Source: Pelagibius litoralis (lineage in GTDB: Bacteria > Pseudomonadota > Alphaproteobacteria > Kiloniellales > Kiloniellaceae). From it: a DNA stretch of 64,000 bases. Where the stretch lies: positions 248,001 through 312,000 of the forward strand of contig NZ_JAAQPH010000005.1 in NCBI RefSeq assembly GCF_011683915.1, read 5' to 3'. The notes under the pieces are model-generated. The model was given only the letters and a program-made list of their open reading frames with translations. It searched no databases and was not told the origin of the DNA. Positions 34,649-42,502 of the stretch are shown here, one piece after another. A program made the translations under genes and the position numbers. How positions within the stretch are numbered: the first letter of the stretch is position 1; every line of letters starts with the position of its first letter.

Positions 34649-35638
34649 TTGGCCCGTGACGACAAAACCCAGGGTCGCAAGAAACCGGCCGCACAGCAGG
34701 TCAACCTGCCCGATGCGAGCCACCGTCTGCGGGTTCGCGCGACATGGATGTATTTCATCGAGGGACGCACACAAAGCGAGATTGCCTCGATCCTTGGCGT
34801 TGGCCGAGTCACCGTGGTTCGGCTGCTGGCCGATGCGCGCCGCCGCCGGGAGGTGCAGATCACCATCAAGGCGCCGCTGGTCGAGATTACCGAGGTCGAA
34901 AGGGCCCTTGAAAGCCGCTTCGGAATCGATCAGGCAATCGTCGCGCCGGTCACCGATACGGAGGTACACCCGGCCCCGGTAATCGCCGCCGTCGCCGGCA
35001 CCTTTATCTCGCAGGCCATGCGTTCGGGCATCACCGTGGGGGTCGGCTGGGGACGGACGCTCTATTCCGCGCTGCCTTACATTACCGGGCGCACGCTGGA
35101 GGATTTCCGCGTCGTTTCGCTTCTCGGCGGCATTTCCCAGGCCCGCCGCTTCAACCCGGCGGAGTTTGCCTGGCAGTTCAACGAACTGTTCCAGGGCGAA
35201 GGCTTTCTGGTGCCCGCGCCCGCGCTGGTCGACAGTCCCGAGACCAAGCATGCCCTGCTGGAGCGTTGTGGGATCGCCCAGGTTTTTGAGATGGCCGACA
35301 GCCTGGACATCGCCCTTCTGAGTGTCGGCGGCATCTCGACGCTGACGACATCCTACCGCGTGGGCCATCTGTCCGAGGCAGAGCGGCGCTCCCTGATAGA
35401 GGCCGGCGCCGTCGGCGACATCCTCTACAACTTCATCAACGAAGAGGGAGAGCTCGTCGACCATCCGGTGAACGAGCGCGCCATCTCCGTCAGCATCGAC
35501 CGCCTGAAGCGCACGCCGCAGCGTGTCCTCATCTCCGGCGGACCGGAAAAAACAGCCGTGCTGCGCGGATCCATCCGCCTGCTTGAACCGACAACGCTGA
35601 TCACCGACGAAGCCACCGCCCGCTCCCTGCTGTCGTAG
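34649..35638 (+). CDS. SorC/DeoR-family sugar-binding transcriptional regulator
   Basis: A 329-aa regulator. The N-terminal helix-turn-helix is around residues 30-60 (GRTQSEIASILGVGRVTVVRLL). From about 75 onward is the SorC effector domain, related to sugar-phosphate-binding proteins (VGVGWGRTLYSALPYI, SVGGISTLTTSYRVG). The start is TTG 34649 with AGGAGG at a proper distance. It is the last gene of the plus arm and the natural candidate to sense a phosphorylated intermediate made by the PfkB kinase and to control the divergent promoters at 29501-29832. Confidence 0.9.
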   Translation: MARDDKTQGRKKPAAQQVNLPDASHRLRVRATWMYFIEGRTQSEIASILGVGRVTVVRLLADARRRREVQITIKAPLVEITEVERALESRFGIDQAIVAPVTDTEVHPAPVIAAVAGTFISQAMRSGITVGVGWGRTLYSALPYITGRTLEDFRVVSLLGGISQARRFNPAEFAWQFNELFQGEGFLVPAPALVDSPETKHALLERCGIAQVFEMADSLDIALLSVGGISTLTTSYRVGHLSEAERRSLIEAGAVGDILYNFINEEGELVDHPVNERAISVSIDRLKRTPQRVLISGGPEKTAVLRGSIRLLEPTTLITDEATARSLLS

Positions 35639-35699
35639 CGAAGGGCCGTAGGCTCCACCGTTTCGCCTGTAAACAGAAAACCCAGAGGAGGAAACGAGG

Positions 35700-36455
35700 A
35701 TGAGGAAATCAGGCACGCTACTGTCAGGTGTTTTGGCGGTCACCTTGGCGTTCGTCTTGACGCTGACGCTTTTCGGCGCGCAAGCGACTGCCCAGGATAA
35801 AATAAAGCGGGTCTTTGTCTTCGGCGACTCCCTGACCTGGGGCTGGACCCCGGTGGCACCGATCGTCCCCACCACCCGCCACCCCCATGCCGATCGCTGG
35901 ACAACGGTACTCGGCGAAAACCTGGGCGACGGCTATGAGCTGGTTGTCGACGGCCTGAGCGGGCGAACCACCAACATCGACGATCCCAATGATCCAAAGC
36001 TGAACGGCGCGGACTACCTGCCGGCAGCCCTGGCGGCCCACGAACCGCTGGACCTGGTCATCATTCTGCTCGGAACGAACGACACCAAAACCTACCTGAA
36101 CCGGACGCCGTTCGAGATCGGCCTGGGCGCCGGGGCGTTGATCAACATGGTGCAGAAGTCGCCGGGATGGGATTGGACGGATTACCCCCCGCCGCCGGTT
36201 CTGCTCATCAGCCCGCCGCCCCTCGGCGAGACGATCGATCCGCTTGCCGCCCCGATATTCGTTGATGGCCTGGCGAAGAGCGAGGCGCTGCCCGGCGTCT
36301 ACAAGGCGATTGCCGAGGCTGCAGGCGAGAGCTTCTTCGACGCCGGTTCGGTGGTTTCGACCGACGGTGTCGACGGCATCCACTTCACAGCGGAGACAAA
36401 CCGCACCCTTGGCGCCGCCGTCGCCCAGAAGGTCAAGACCCTGCTGCAACCCTAG
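35700..36455 (+). CDS. secreted SGNH/GDSL hydrolase (arylesterase type)
   Basis: A 251-aa exported hydrolase. The signal peptide spans about residues 1-31 (cleavage after ATA). Block I has FGDSLTWGW with nucleophile Ser 44. Block II has the Gly in LSGRTTN. Block III has GTNDTKTYL with the Asn. Block V has the Asp/His pair in DGVDGIHFT. The length and PLDLVIILLGTND match the TesA/arylesterase group. It lies 61 bp after the SorC gene, with AGAGGAGG before its ATG, and may or may not be in the same operon. Its TAG stop is part of the repeat end CTAGAGCAGAT. Confidence 0.92.
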   Translation: MRKSGTLLSGVLAVTLAFVLTLTLFGAQATAQDKIKRVFVFGDSLTWGWTPVAPIVPTTRHPHADRWTTVLGENLGDGYELVVDGLSGRTTNIDDPNDPKLNGADYLPAALAAHEPLDLVIILLGTNDTKTYLNRTPFEIGLGAGALINMVQKSPGWDWTDYPPPPVLLISPPPLGETIDPLAAPIFVDGLAKSEALPGVYKAIAEAAGESFFDAGSVVSTDGVDGIHFTAETNRTLGAAVAQKVKTLLQP

Positions 36456-36741
36456 AGCAGATCCACTGTTGTTCGGTTTAGTGTTCGGCATCGCGGTTTA
36501 CTGCCTGCCAGGGCAAAGGCATGGCGGCAATTGCCGGAATCGAGACAGCAAGGAAGTTCGTCTCCCGGGGGGCGTGACGTTTCCTGCCAGGGTGGGGGGT
36601 GAGCCCCAGGCGCGATGCTTGCCTGGACAGCAGCGCGCAGAGCCCAAACGGACACCAATGAAGCAGATCCGGCATCGAACTGCCCCGTCCTCGTCATCTA
36701 CTGAGCGGCAGGCGGACCGGATCGGCGCATGAATGTCCAAG
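36456..36741. other. non-coding spacer with repeat fragment
   Basis: A 286-bp convergent spacer. It begins with a second copy of CTAGAGCAGATC (36452-36463), the end sequence of palindrome 2 at 20956-21017, here without its matching arm. A 12-bp perfect palindrome CGGCAATTGCCG lies at 36525-36536. Small open frames on both strands have no family resemblance. It might be a decayed repeat element. Confidence 0.4.
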
Positions 36742-37842
36742 TCAGAAGGAAAGCACCGGGTCGCCGAGCACGGTGAAATCCGGTTCCACACCCAGGCCCG
36801 GCCCCGTCGGCGCCTGCATCGCGCCCTTGACGCGGACCGGCGCGCCCTTGGCGGTGGCCTTGGTGCCGTAGGAATTGAAGTCGGTCGCGGAGAAAGTGAA
36901 ATCGGCCGGCGTCGACTGGGCGAGATGGGCGATGGCGGCGGTGACGATATCGCCGCCCCAGGTATCCTCGATGGTCATGGGAATGCCATGGGCCACGCAG
37001 AGGTCGCGGATGGCGCGGGCTTTGGTAAGGCCGCCGACCTTGCTGATTTTCAGGTTGATGACATCCATCGCATCGTCGGCCAGGGCGCGCACCAGCATGT
37101 TGAGATCGGTGATGTTCTCGTCCATCACAAAGGGCCGCGCCGTGCGCCGGCGGATCGACAGGCATTCCTCGTAGGTCACGCAGGGCTGCTCGATATAGAC
37201 ATCGAGATCGCCGACCGCATCGACCACTCGCGCCGCCTCGTGCCGTGTCCAGCCGGTATTGGCATCGGCAACCAGGATATCGCCGGCATCGAGGATCTCG
37301 CGGCAGGCAAAGATGCGCGCGATGTCGTCGTCGGCGTTGCCGCCCACCTTTAGCTGGAACTTGGTGTAACCCTCAGCCTTGTAGCCGGCGATCTTCCCGG
37401 CCATCGTCTCCGGCGCTTCCTGCGAGATGGCGCGGTAGAGCTTTACATCGCTCTGCGCCAACCCGCCGAACAGCTTGACCAGCGGCATCTTCGCGGCTTT
37501 TCCCAGCAGGTCCCAGCAGGCGATATCGACCGGCGCCTTCACGTAAGGGTGGCCGTTCAGCGTCATATCCATCACCCGGTTGACATGGCCGATGTCGGTG
37601 GGATCGAGACCGAGCAGCCGGGGCGCGATCTCCTGCAGCCCCGCACGCACGCCGCGCGGATAGGACGGCAGATAGGTCGAGCCCAGCGGGCAGCATTCGG
37701 CATAACCCGCAAGGCCCGCATCGGTCTCGATCGCCACCACCGTGGAGTCGAACACATCGACATAGTTGCCGTCGGACCAGGCGTAGCGCCCTTCCTTCAG
37801 CGGCAGATCGACCTGATAGGCGTGAATGGCGGTGATCTTCAT
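36742..37842 (-). CDS. enolase-superfamily dehydratase/epimerase (mandelate racemase/muconate lactonizing enzyme family)
   Basis: A 366-aa enzyme of the muconate-lactonizing subgroup. The capping domain opens [18 protein letters not shown]. The catalytic barrel has KFQLKVGG with the first base Lys, metal ligands in VADANTGW (Asp), YIEQPC (Glu) and FVMDEN (Asp), and the second Lys in [26 protein letters not shown] is typical of members acting on amino-acid-like substrates such as hydroxyproline or proline betaine derivatives. The frame is open to 37863; ATG 37842 is the natural start. Next door is a D-amino-acid-oxidase-like gene, which supports a hydroxyproline or D-amino acid role, but the substrate is not proven. 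Confidence 0.87.
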   Translation of the reverse strand: MKITAIHAYQVDLPLKEGRYAWSDGNYVDVFDSTVVAIETDAGLAGYAECCPLGSTYLPSYPRGVRAGLQEIAPRLLGLDPTDIGHVNRVMDMTLNGHPYVKAPVDIACWDLLGKAAKMPLVKLFGGLAQSDVKLYRAISQEAPETMAGKIAGYKAEGYTKFQLKVGGNADDDIARIFACREILDAGDILVADANTGWTRHEAARVVDAVGDLDVYIEQPCVTYEECLSIRRRTARPFVMDENITDLNMLVRALADDAMDVINLKISKVGGLTKARAIRDLCVAHGIPMTIEDTWGGDIVTAAIAHLAQSTPADFTFSATDFNSYGTKATAKGAPVRVKGAMQAPTGPGLGVEPDFTVLGDPVLSF

Positions 37843-37977
37843 GGGATGCTCCTTCCTGACCAACTCTCACACGGCTGCGGTGCCGGACGGGCAGGCGTGA
37901 TCGGGCTACGGCAGGTGTCCATCAATGCGGCTGAAAGGGTCAACAGCCATAACACGGCTCCAGGCCGGGCGGACAGG

Positions 37978-39242
37978 TCAAAACCGCCCGGCCCGGAACG
38001 GGGACAGGTCGATCGCCGGGGATCGGTCAAGAACCAGATCGGTGACGAGCCGGGCGGTCGCGGCCGACTGTGTCAGGCCCAGATGACCGTGCCCGAAGGC
38101 ATAGACCACGCGTGGCGCAGCGGACGCGCGCCCGATCACCGGCAGGCTGTCGGGCATCGACGGGCGCGAACCCATCCACTCGACGCCGCCCTGCCCGGCA
38201 TAAAGGCTGCCGCCTTGGCCAGCATGTGGGTTGAGCGCTTGAAATTGACCGGCGCCTCGAAGCCGGCCAGCTCTGAAGCGCCACCAACGCGGATGCCGGT
38301 GGCAAGCGGCGTGACGACGAAGCCGTGCCCGCCGAAGATCAGTTGCCGCCTGAGGTCGAAGGCGCCCGGCGGCAGCGTGGTGTTGTAGCCGCGCTCAGGG
38401 ATCAGCGGCACCGGGTCGCCCAGCGCTGCGGCCAGGGTCTTCGACCAGGCCCCCGCCGCCAGCACGGCATGGCCGGCGCGAATGCGTTGACCGTCGCTCA
38501 GCACCGCCGTCACGCCGTCGCCATCGGGCTCAAGGGCCGCCACCTCACCCCGGCAGAGGGTCAGCCCCCGCCGGCGCGCGGCCTCGCCGATCGCCTGGGC
38601 GAAGTCCCGCGGGTCGGTGACGGTCTGCCATGCCGGCACGAAAGTGGCCTTGACGAAACGCCCGGCAAGGCCCGGCTGCAAGGCCGCCAGGCCCTCGGCA
38701 TCGAGATGCTCAAAGGCAATCCCGTGGTCGGCGCGCAGCGCCCAGCCGGGCAGCGAGGCCTTCCATTCGCGCGCGCTCTCATAGAGTTGCAGGGACCCGT
38801 CGGAGCGGACGAAAGACGCCAGACCCGCCGCCGCGACCAGACGGTCCATCTCGGTCCTCGCCAGCCCGTTGAGCGCTGCCTGTGCCTCGACGGCGGCGCG
38901 AACCCGGTCCGGCCAGCTGGCGCGGAAAAACCCGATCAACCAGGGCAGCACCGTCAGGAACTGGTGGGGCGGTATGGCCAGGGGACCCAAGGGATCGAGC
39001 AGCCATCCCGGCGCCTTCAACAGGATACCCGGTGAGGCCAGCGGCATGATATCGGAGAAGGCGAAGGCGCCGGCGTTACCGCGGCTGGCCGCCCCCGCCG
39101 GTTCGCCTTTCTCGATCAGCACGGCCCGGCAGCCCGCCTCGCTGAGCAGCTGCCCCGCGGCCAGGCCGATAACGCCACCCCCGACGATGATGACGTCCGG
39201 CAGCGGCGCAGCGAAAGGCAGAGGCTGGAACGACGCTGGCAC
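37978..39242 (-). pseudogene. DadA-like FAD-dependent amino acid oxidase, frameshifted near 38192
   Basis: The first part (from GTG 39242 or 39275) has VIIVGGGVIGLAAGQLL, an FAD Rossmann motif, and NAGAFAFSDIMPLASPG. It follows the D-amino acid dehydrogenase pattern through to KAAAFMPG. There the frame diverges. Shifting by one base at about 38192 gives GVEWMGSRPSMPDSLPVIG, then FAFGHGHLGLTQSA-like residues and a normal end at 37978. The restored protein would be about 421 aa, the usual size. So either the gene is recently broken or one base is missing from the assembly. It lies 135 bp upstream of the enolase-superfamily gene on the same strand. Confidence 0.88.
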
Positions 39243-39331
39243 GATTGGACCCCGATAAAAAACCGATAAGAACACCTACTCTAGCCAGGCGCCCGCCTAC
39301 AGAAACAAAACCCGCAGAAACAAGAAGGGAA

Positions 39332-39341
39332 TGGTGGGCCC
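39332..39341. repeat. copy of the tRNA 3' end, 10 bp
   Basis: TGGTGGGCCC at this site is identical to the 3' terminus of the tRNA gene (40395-40404), in the same orientation. The two copies flank the ArsR-SRPBCC pair. It could be a relic of site-specific integration at the tRNA. At 10 bp, chance in GC-rich DNA cannot be excluded. Confidence 0.35.
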
Positions 39342-39452
39342 AACTGGAAAAAGTTGGAACCGCTTTTTGGATATTCTGGCGGGATGGAATGCGACCTTGG
39401 AAGAACGATGATTGTCCGACCAACCGTGACCGTTCCTGCGAACGAAGGAATC

Positions 39453-39923
39453 TTATCGAAGCTTTTCCGCTAGTTTTCCAAGCTGTTTGATGGCGGTTCC
39501 CCAACCATCCATAAAGCCCATGTCGGCATGCGTCTGCCGGTCGATCTCGTTTTTGTGCAGAGCGGTTGCGGTGTAACTCGTCCCTTCGGGATGATCCTCC
39601 AGCGTGACGATGGCAGAAAAAAACGCTTCCTCATTGGGTCGCCAACCGCCCCGTAACGCGTCGGTGAACACAATGCGCTCATTCTCGATCACTTCTAGAA
39701 AACAGCCTTCGCCGCCCTCCATTACCGTGCCATCTTCAAGGCGCATCGTGGTATCGAAGCCACCGCCTGCGTAGAATTCGTGCTTATTAGAAATCGTAAC
39801 CACAGGGGCAGGTGCCCACCATTTCACGAAATGCTCCGGCTCTTTCCACGCCTTCCATACGACAGAGCGCGGGGCTTTGATGATGCAAAACACAGTAAGG
39901 TCGAGGTCTCGGGTTTTGCCCAT
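39453..39923 (-). CDS. SRPBCC/AHSA1-domain protein
   Basis: A 156-aa START-like ligand-binding protein of the activator-of-Hsp90 homology (AHSA1) type. Typical are the opening VFCIIKAPRSVVWKAWKEPEHFVKWWAP, the ERIVFTDALRGGWRP strand and the C-terminal GWGTAIKQLGKLAE helix. Proteins of this kind are commonly encoded directly after an ArsR-type regulator, as here (2-bp gap). The biochemical role is unknown; they may bind small hydrophobic ligands. Base composition is less GC-rich than in neighbouring genes. Confidence 0.9.
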   Translation of the reverse strand: MGKTRDLDLTVFCIIKAPRSVVWKAWKEPEHFVKWWAPAPVVTISNKHEFYAGGGFDTTMRLEDGTVMEGGEGCFLEVIENERIVFTDALRGGWRPNEEAFFSAIVTLEDHPEGTSYTATALHKNEIDRQTHADMGFMDGWGTAIKQLGKLAEKLR

Positions 39924-39925
39924 TT

Positions 39926-40264
39926 TTATTTCTTCTCGGAAGCGATGTTCTCAACGTAATTAGCAAGCCGTTCTGCCCGCCCTTCCCACACGGCACGTTC
40001 CTTTGAAATCCATGTCTCGGCGACCGCAAGCTTCAAAGGAACGATTTGGCAGGTGCGCACCCGTCCTGTCTTATGGGATTTGATCAGGCCGCCACTCTCC
40101 AATACCTGAAGATGCTTCATGAAAGACGGCAACGCCATGTTGTGGGGGATTGCAAGCTCGCTGACGGTCGCCTCGCCTGAGCCCAATCGGTGGATGACTG
40201 CCCGCCGAGTTGGATCGGCAAGAGCATGAAATACGACGTCAAGCGCCGGAATATAGTTATCCAT
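39926..40264 (-). CDS. ArsR-family transcriptional regulator
   Basis: A 112-aa winged-helix regulator of the metal-independent ArsR group. It has HALADPTRRAVIHRL, then ATVSELAIPHNMALPSFMKHLQVLESGGLI, covering the helix-turn-helix, and KTGRVRTCQI as the wing. No CxC metal site is visible. It is followed 2 bp later by the SRPBCC gene, the usual partner. Its promoter is unusually clear, with overlapping 12-bp direct repeats suggesting autoregulation. AT content rises here relative to the window. Confidence 0.92.
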   Translation of the reverse strand: MDNYIPALDVVFHALADPTRRAVIHRLGSGEATVSELAIPHNMALPSFMKHLQVLESGGLIKSHKTGRVRTCQIVPLKLAVAETWISKERAVWEGRAERLANYVENIASEKK

Positions 40265-40311
40265 ATGGCTAAGTATATGGAGTAATTATAGTTAGGTCAA
40301 TGGCTAAGTAT
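40265..40311 (-). promoter_or_regulatory. ArsR promoter with two 12-bp direct repeats
   Basis: On the minus strand TTGACC (40300-40295) and TATACT (40277-40272) are separated by exactly 17 bp, a near-consensus housekeeping promoter. The 12-bp sequence ATACTTAGCCAT occurs twice: at 40311-40300, abutting the -35 box, and at 40276-40265, overlapping the -10 box. This is a good candidate operator pair for the ArsR protein. The expected transcription start falls within a base or two of the ATG at 40264, so the mRNA may be leaderless. Confidence 0.7.
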
Positions 40312-40394
40312 TGAATTCACTATCAATCACCTTTGGGCGGAACGCATTGCCCGAAATCCGCACTCACTGACGGTTTCAGAAATTTGGGTGAAAG

Positions 40395-40470
40395 TGGTGG
40401 GCCCGGCAGGATTCGAACCTGCGACAACACCGTTATGAGCGGTGGGTTCTAACCGCTGAACTACGGGCCC
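40395..40470 (-). tRNA. tRNA with CAU anticodon, probably tRNA-Ile2
   Basis: A complete 76-nt cloverleaf on the minus strand with an encoded CCA end (40397-40395). The acceptor stem is GGGCCCG / CGGGCCC. The D arm contains AGTTCAGCGGTTAGA. The anticodon stem-loop is CCGCTCATAACGG with anticodon CAT at 40437-40435. The T arm has GCAGGTTCGAATCCTGC. CAU could be Met, but the GGGCCC acceptor and CTCATAA loop resemble the Ile2 type, where the C is modified to lysidine. Elongator Met is the alternative. Confidence 0.9.
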
Positions 40471-40548
40471 GGCGCCATTGTGCCGCCGGGCGCCCATAGA
40501 TCAAGCGATTTGCCGCAGAAAACGACGGCCCCATTCAGTTGGCCGCGG

Positions 40549-41232
40549 TCAGTTGGCCGCCTGCCGGATGTCCGGGCCGTCCCGGTCGCTGGGATAGATA
40601 AAGCCGTAGGCCGGGTAACGCCCACTGCCGTAGCGCTGGCTGGGGGTGTACCAGACCTGTACCACCGACCAGTCGTTGTTCTCCGAAACATCGCGCACCG
40701 GGGTATAGCGGTGAATACGGCCCCGGTTCAGCCAGTTGGCCTGATGCACCAGGATCTCGCGCTCGTTCAGCACCTCCGCCACATAGGCCAGATGACCGGC
40801 ACGCAGGCGCTTGGTCTTGCTGAGCACAATGACCGCACCGGGCTGCGGCGCCGCACCACGGCGGTACTGTCCCTTGGCCTTGGTCCACCAGGTCCAGGCA
40901 TCACCGCGAATGGTAAATGTGGAGAGCTTGCGCGCATAGGGCACACACTCCAGATGGCGGCCGGCGGAGAGGATCGCCGGGCGCGGACGGGTTGGTTGCG
41001 GTATCCGGGGCAGGCTGGCAAGCGTGGTCTGCCCGGGCACACGAGAAGCGCTCGTCAGATCGTCTCCCCGGTCATTCCAGCTCTCGGACAGGGGACCGCT
41101 TCGGCTGCCGTGGGCCAGCTTAACATAGGCCGAGCTTGTCGTGGACTGGGCATCGCCGACGACCGGTGCCCTGGGGGCGGTACAGGCCGTCACGGCGCCC
41201 AGCAGGCAGAGCAGAAGGATACGCGGAATCAT
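40549..41232 (-). CDS. CHAP-domain putative lipoprotein
   Basis: A 227-aa exported protein. The start at 41232 gives MIPRILLLCLLGAVTAC, a lipoprotein signal with the lipid-carrying Cys at 17. A variable linker leads to a CHAP (Cys-His amidohydrolase/peptidase) domain from about residue 95: catalytic Cys in LECVPYAR, His in AGHLAYVAEVL, then NWLNRGRI. Such domains cleave peptidoglycan amide or peptide bonds. The frame is open to 41274. A 12-bp direct repeat (TCAGTTGGCCGC at 40535 and 40549) covers its stop codon. It is oriented away from the glycine-zipper and RlpA genes. Confidence 0.88.
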   Translation of the reverse strand: MIPRILLLCLLGAVTACTAPRAPVVGDAQSTTSSAYVKLAHGSRSGPLSESWNDRGDDLTSASRVPGQTTLASLPRIPQPTRPRPAILSAGRHLECVPYARKLSTFTIRGDAWTWWTKAKGQYRRGAAPQPGAVIVLSKTKRLRAGHLAYVAEVLNEREILVHQANWLNRGRIHRYTPVRDVSENNDWSVVQVWYTPSQRYGSGRYPAYGFIYPSDRDGPDIRQAAN

Positions 41233-41630
41233 CGGAGCGGGCCATTCGCCAACGGCAGGGCCGGGGCGCAACAATCAGCGGCACGAACGATGCTGACGAA
41301 AGCAACTGGTCGCAAGAACCCACACCTCCCACAGAAAACCTGAGCCGCCGATCCAGCTCTTCTCGTTGTTGCTCGAGTACTTCCGGCGAAGGCTCCCGCC
41401 AAACGAGTGCTCTCGCAACCCTATCGAGACAAGATGCCGCCGCAGCCAGTAATTCCTGGAGCAGACCGACAATACTACGCAAGTCGGGAATAGAACGTGC
41501 CCACAAACGTTCTAAGGGCACAGTTTTGACATGGCAAGCCCAAGTTGGCAGCCCCTATATCAGGGGATCGGGGCAATTTGGTCTTTGTCGACTCTGCGTG
41601 GACTCTGAAATTTAAATCGAGGTGACCTAG
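41233..41630. other. spacer of about 400 bp, less GC-rich, perhaps a gene remnant
   Basis: No firmly supported gene. On the minus strand a GTG at 41521 opens a frame whose first 75 residues look protein-like (helical, with LLQELLAAAASCLDRVARAL), but the frame then runs into the CHAP gene and has no plausible ribosome binding site. Codon third positions are less GC-rich than in neighbours, so it could be a decayed or acquired fragment. The region also holds the start signals for the gene at 41631, which has GAGGTGA before its ATG. Confidence 0.3.
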
Positions 41631-41870
41631 ATGATTCGTTTATCCATTGTTATGACCGCAGCGGCTCTTGCCCTTTCCGCCTGTGGTTCCAGCACCGGTG
41701 ACCGCGGGCTCAGCGGTGCCGGTATCGGCGCCGGGGCCGGCGCCGTCGTCGGCGCGGTAACCGGCCTGACCATTGTCCAGGGTGCCGTTATCGGCGCGGC
41801 CGCCGGTGGCCTGACCGGCGCCTTGACCGACGAAGACACCATCGATCTCGGCAAGCCTTTCTGGGAATAG
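41631..41870 (+). CDS. small glycine-zipper lipoprotein, 79 aa
   Basis: The signal MIRLSIVMTAAALALSAC ends in a good lipobox with Cys 18. The mature protein contains a glycine-zipper stretch of alternating Gly/Ala/Val (GIGAGAGAVVGAV, then GAVIGAAAGGLTGAL), a membrane-inserting motif found in outer-membrane or periplasmic proteins such as the osmotically inducible lipoproteins. The last 12 residues are hydrophilic. It lies 49 bp upstream of the RlpA gene on the same strand, so the two probably form a small envelope unit. Confidence 0.85.
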   Translation: MIRLSIVMTAAALALSACGSSTGDRGLSGAGIGAGAGAVVGAVTGLTIVQGAVIGAAAGGLTGALTDEDTIDLGKPFWE

Positions 41871-41919
41871 GCCCATAAGGCTTGCGGCAGAACCGCCGGC
41901 CCAAAGAGGTGAAACGGGA

Positions 41920-42480
41920 ATGAGCCGCCATGAAACGGGGCGCGGCAACGCGTGGTCGTGCCTGCCCGCCGGATTCTTCCTGCTGGCGCTCGGCCTTCTG
42001 GCCGGCTGCGCCGCGCCGCAGACGTCTGCCTCTATCCAGCACCCAACCGAGAGCATCGCCGTGAACCGGACCGAACCAAAGGCGCCGGGTGCGCAAACGG
42101 ATAGGGCACCGGCGCTTGCCGCGCTGCCGCCATCGGCAAAGAGTGGAGCCGCCCCTCGGGAAGAAGAAACGGTGAGCGCGCGTTTTACCGGCCTGGCGTC
42201 ATGGTACGGCAAGCGCTTCCATGGCCGCCTCACCGCCAGCGGCACGCGCTTCGATATGGCGGCCCTTACCGCCGCCCATCGCAGCCTGCCTTTCGGCACC
42301 CGCGTCCGGGTTATCAATCAGGCGAACCAACGCTCGGTGGTGGTGACCATCAACGACCGCGGCCCCTTTATAAAGGGGCGGGTCATCGATCTTTCCCGCG
42401 CCGCCGCCCGGGAGCTTGCGTTCATCGACAGCGGCGTCACGAAAGTCCGCGTCGAGGTTCTTGCAGAGGCCGCGCGCTAG
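41920..42480 (+). CDS. rlpA: RlpA-family septal ring lytic transglycosylase, lipoprotein
   Basis: A 186-aa lipoprotein. The signal ends ALGLLAGC (Cys near 30). A Pro/Ala-rich linker of about 55 residues precedes a double-psi beta-barrel: ASWYGKRFHGRLTASGTRFD, AAHRSLPFGTRVRV, then NDRGPFIKGRVIDLSRAAA. In characterised bacteria RlpA cleaves glycan strands lacking stem peptides at the septum. No SPOR domain is present, so it may lack septal targeting by denuded glycans. Confidence 0.92.
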   Translation: MSRHETGRGNAWSCLPAGFFLLALGLLAGCAAPQTSASIQHPTESIAVNRTEPKAPGAQTDRAPALAALPPSAKSGAAPREEETVSARFTGLASWYGKRFHGRLTASGTRFDMAALTAAHRSLPFGTRVRVINQANQRSVVVTINDRGPFIKGRVIDLSRAAARELAFIDSGVTKVRVEVLAEAAR

Positions 42481-42502
42481 ACCCATTCAAACCTGGATCG
42501 GT

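Noticed and set aside
41120-41521. Minus-strand frame of 133 aa overlapping the CHAP gene start
   Set aside because: The first half looks somewhat protein-like, but it lacks a ribosome binding site, overlaps a supported gene by over 100 bp and resembles nothing known. Kept only as a note on the spacer.
41526-41561. TTGACA with TATATC as a promoter for the glycine-zipper gene
   Set aside because: The boxes are 24 bp apart, well beyond the usual 16-18 bp.
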